A DNA stretch of 64,000 bases from Phascolomyces articulosus (Eukaryota > Mucoromycota > Mucoromycetes > Mucorales > Lichtheimiaceae), in NCBI GenBank assembly GCA_025677815.1, contig JAIXMP010000010.1, forward strand, positions 496,001 to 560,000, given 5' to 3'. Below, piece by piece: positions 62,701-64,000 of the stretch; the stretch's first letter is position 1, and each line of letters starts with the position of its first letter. A program made the position numbers and the translations under genes. The notes under the pieces were generated by a model. The model was given only the letters and a program-made list of their open reading frames with translations, was not told the DNA's origin and did no database searches.

Positions 62701-64000
62701 TTTTTTTTTTTTTTGCTTCAAATGATGACAGATTCATCGAAATAAAATGACACTAAATGTTCCTGATTGAGAGATTGTTGTTATTGTTTCAGAATAAGTC
62801 AAATTTTATAATAGAAATATATCAAAGGGTTTTGAGGTTCTAGACATTGATTTTTATATGGTATGTGTGTGTGTGTGTGTGAAGAAGGAGAAGTCTGAGG
62901 CAATTAAGGGGGTATTAAAAGTTATGTGTTACTTCCTGCTGCCCTGATTCTCTTGGCTGTTTAAAATATGAAAATGATCACGTTCGATTATTAGATAGAA
63001 TAATATGCAAAACGACGAAATTTACTAATAATAAAAAAAAAAGAAAAAGAGAAAGAAAAATTGTTTATATGTTTTATTTCTTTGACATGATTCAATATTT
63101 ACAAATAATTTCATAGCGATGAATGTATAATGATGGTCTTTGTTTGTTGTTATTTGTTGTTATTATGGAAACATAATAAACTTCGTCTGTGTTGAACTAT
63201 TATTATAGAAACGAAAAACATTATAAAAGATAATAGTATAGTATATACAGTTCATGCGGAATCATCAATAAAAAAAAGCGTATATATTAATTGTTGCTAA
63301 ATGAACATAACTACTATATATAAAAAATGATAAAGAAACCCTAGTATCAGCTATTGTTACCTTTTGACTAAAGATGCATCTTATATATTTATATATAATG
63401 ATGATTAATGGGTAATAATAACTATAGCTTTTCATACAAGTTATAGGAATTTCCTCATTATAATGTTATAAAAAGGATTGAAACGTTTTTTTTTTCGATT
63501 TTTCAAAGAGAAAGAATTTGTTTACACATATTCCAAACTTGGAATCAAGTTCATATAAAAAGAAAGCCGATCATTGGCTAAAATTGGCACACTGCATATT
63601 ATAAAAAAATTATTATCATCACCCACCCAAAAGTATGTTCATAAATGATTATGCATATTTAACGCTTTCTTTTTTTTAGGCGCAGTCTGATGAAACACGC
63701 GGATAAGCATCCCGGGCAGGTGTTTAGCTGTGAAATAGTAATATACCAAAAGGGAGGGGGGGAGGGGGAAAAAAGGGATTCTTTATTATTATACAATATA
63801 TACTGCAATATATACTGCCTAACCGATATCCGCTTATTGAGGTTGTACAAATACAAGTCAGTGACCCAGTGGCGTAAATCTTGTTTTTTTATATGCCTAC
63901 TAAGTTCTTGTAATAAAAAAAATAAACGGTCCTAGATCTTAAATGATAGGTGATGAAGTAGGATCAAGAAGTAGATCCTCATTGTCATTAAAAGTATTAT
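59777..64000. other. Gene-free right end of the window
   Basis: No gene is supported. The first 200 bases are the promoter region of the membrane glycoprotein gene. The segment 60590-60700 (gattggatacatccagaaga) reads as a short charged frame without recognised similarity. A GC-richer island at 63680-63735 is bounded by an acceptor-like ttttttttag and could be a lone exon on either strand. The rest is AT-rich with A/T tracts and a TG run at 62863-62880. Confidence 0.45.

Noticed and set aside
1..64000. tRNA, rRNA, CRISPR or bacterial elements
   Set aside because: No B-box-type motif with a foldable tRNA, no rRNA core sequence and no spaced direct repeats were seen by eye. A covariance-model scan would be decisive.

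Overview
The window is nuclear DNA from a filamentous fungus. The AT-rich, microsatellite-laden intergenic DNA, the short GT-AG introns (roughly 50-240 nt) and the style of the proteins point to the Mucoromycota, probably Mucorales. That placement is inferred from gene structure and protein style, not from a marker gene. There are no operons, no bacterial signals, and no tRNA or rRNA gene that I could recognise.

I rebuilt most genes by joining exons by hand at GT/AG sites and checking that the summed exon length keeps frame. Left to right: the 3' end of an RraA-like aldolase (26-841, +); a possible 54-residue spliced small protein (1541-1941, +); a single-repeat Myb-like regulator (4857-5646, -); then about 7 kb of simple-sequence DNA with no supportable gene. 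Next come PUS7 pseudouridine synthase (12705-15852, -) divergent from Mediator subunit MED20 (16258-17230, +), and a Kre9/Knh1-like GPI-anchored wall protein (17431-18663, -). After a 3.2 kb gap follow an F-box/WD-repeat protein (21890-23997, +), an AP-1-like (Yap1/Pap1) bZIP factor (24462-25649, +), an intronless Gln/His/Ser-rich protein (27057-28475, +) and a ZDHHC16-like palmitoyltransferase (28968-30885, -).

The middle is rich in secreted and wall-related genes: a Cys-containing secreted protein (33002-34312, +), a membrane-anchored GH5 exo-beta-1,3-glucanase (34482-36310, -) and a thaumatin-like protein (36935-37750, -). A dead Tc1/IS630-type transposase (about 38440-39055, +) follows. 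Next come an FAD aromatic-ring monooxygenase homologue with an altered second FAD motif (40474-43414, -), the Rab GTPase Ypt1/Rab1 (45330-46583, -), an NME6-like nucleoside diphosphate kinase (47276-47982, -), a STN1-like OB-fold telomere protein (48186-49387, -) and a secreted protein with two LysM domains and a 3D domain (51270-52930, +).

The right end holds a four-exon polytopic membrane glycoprotein (57557-59776, -). A decayed tandem copy of it lies at 54274-55500, and a broken plus-strand gene-family fragment (56344-56787) lies between the two. The last 4.2 kb shows no gene that I can support.

Biologically the genes fall into housekeeping functions (RNA modification, transcription, vesicle traffic, palmitoylation, telomere capping) and cell-surface functions (Kre9-like, GH5, thaumatin-like, LysM-3D, secreted Cys protein). 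A recurring structural feature is very small coding exons: first exons of 7, 7, 14 and 14 nt and an internal exon of 11 nt.
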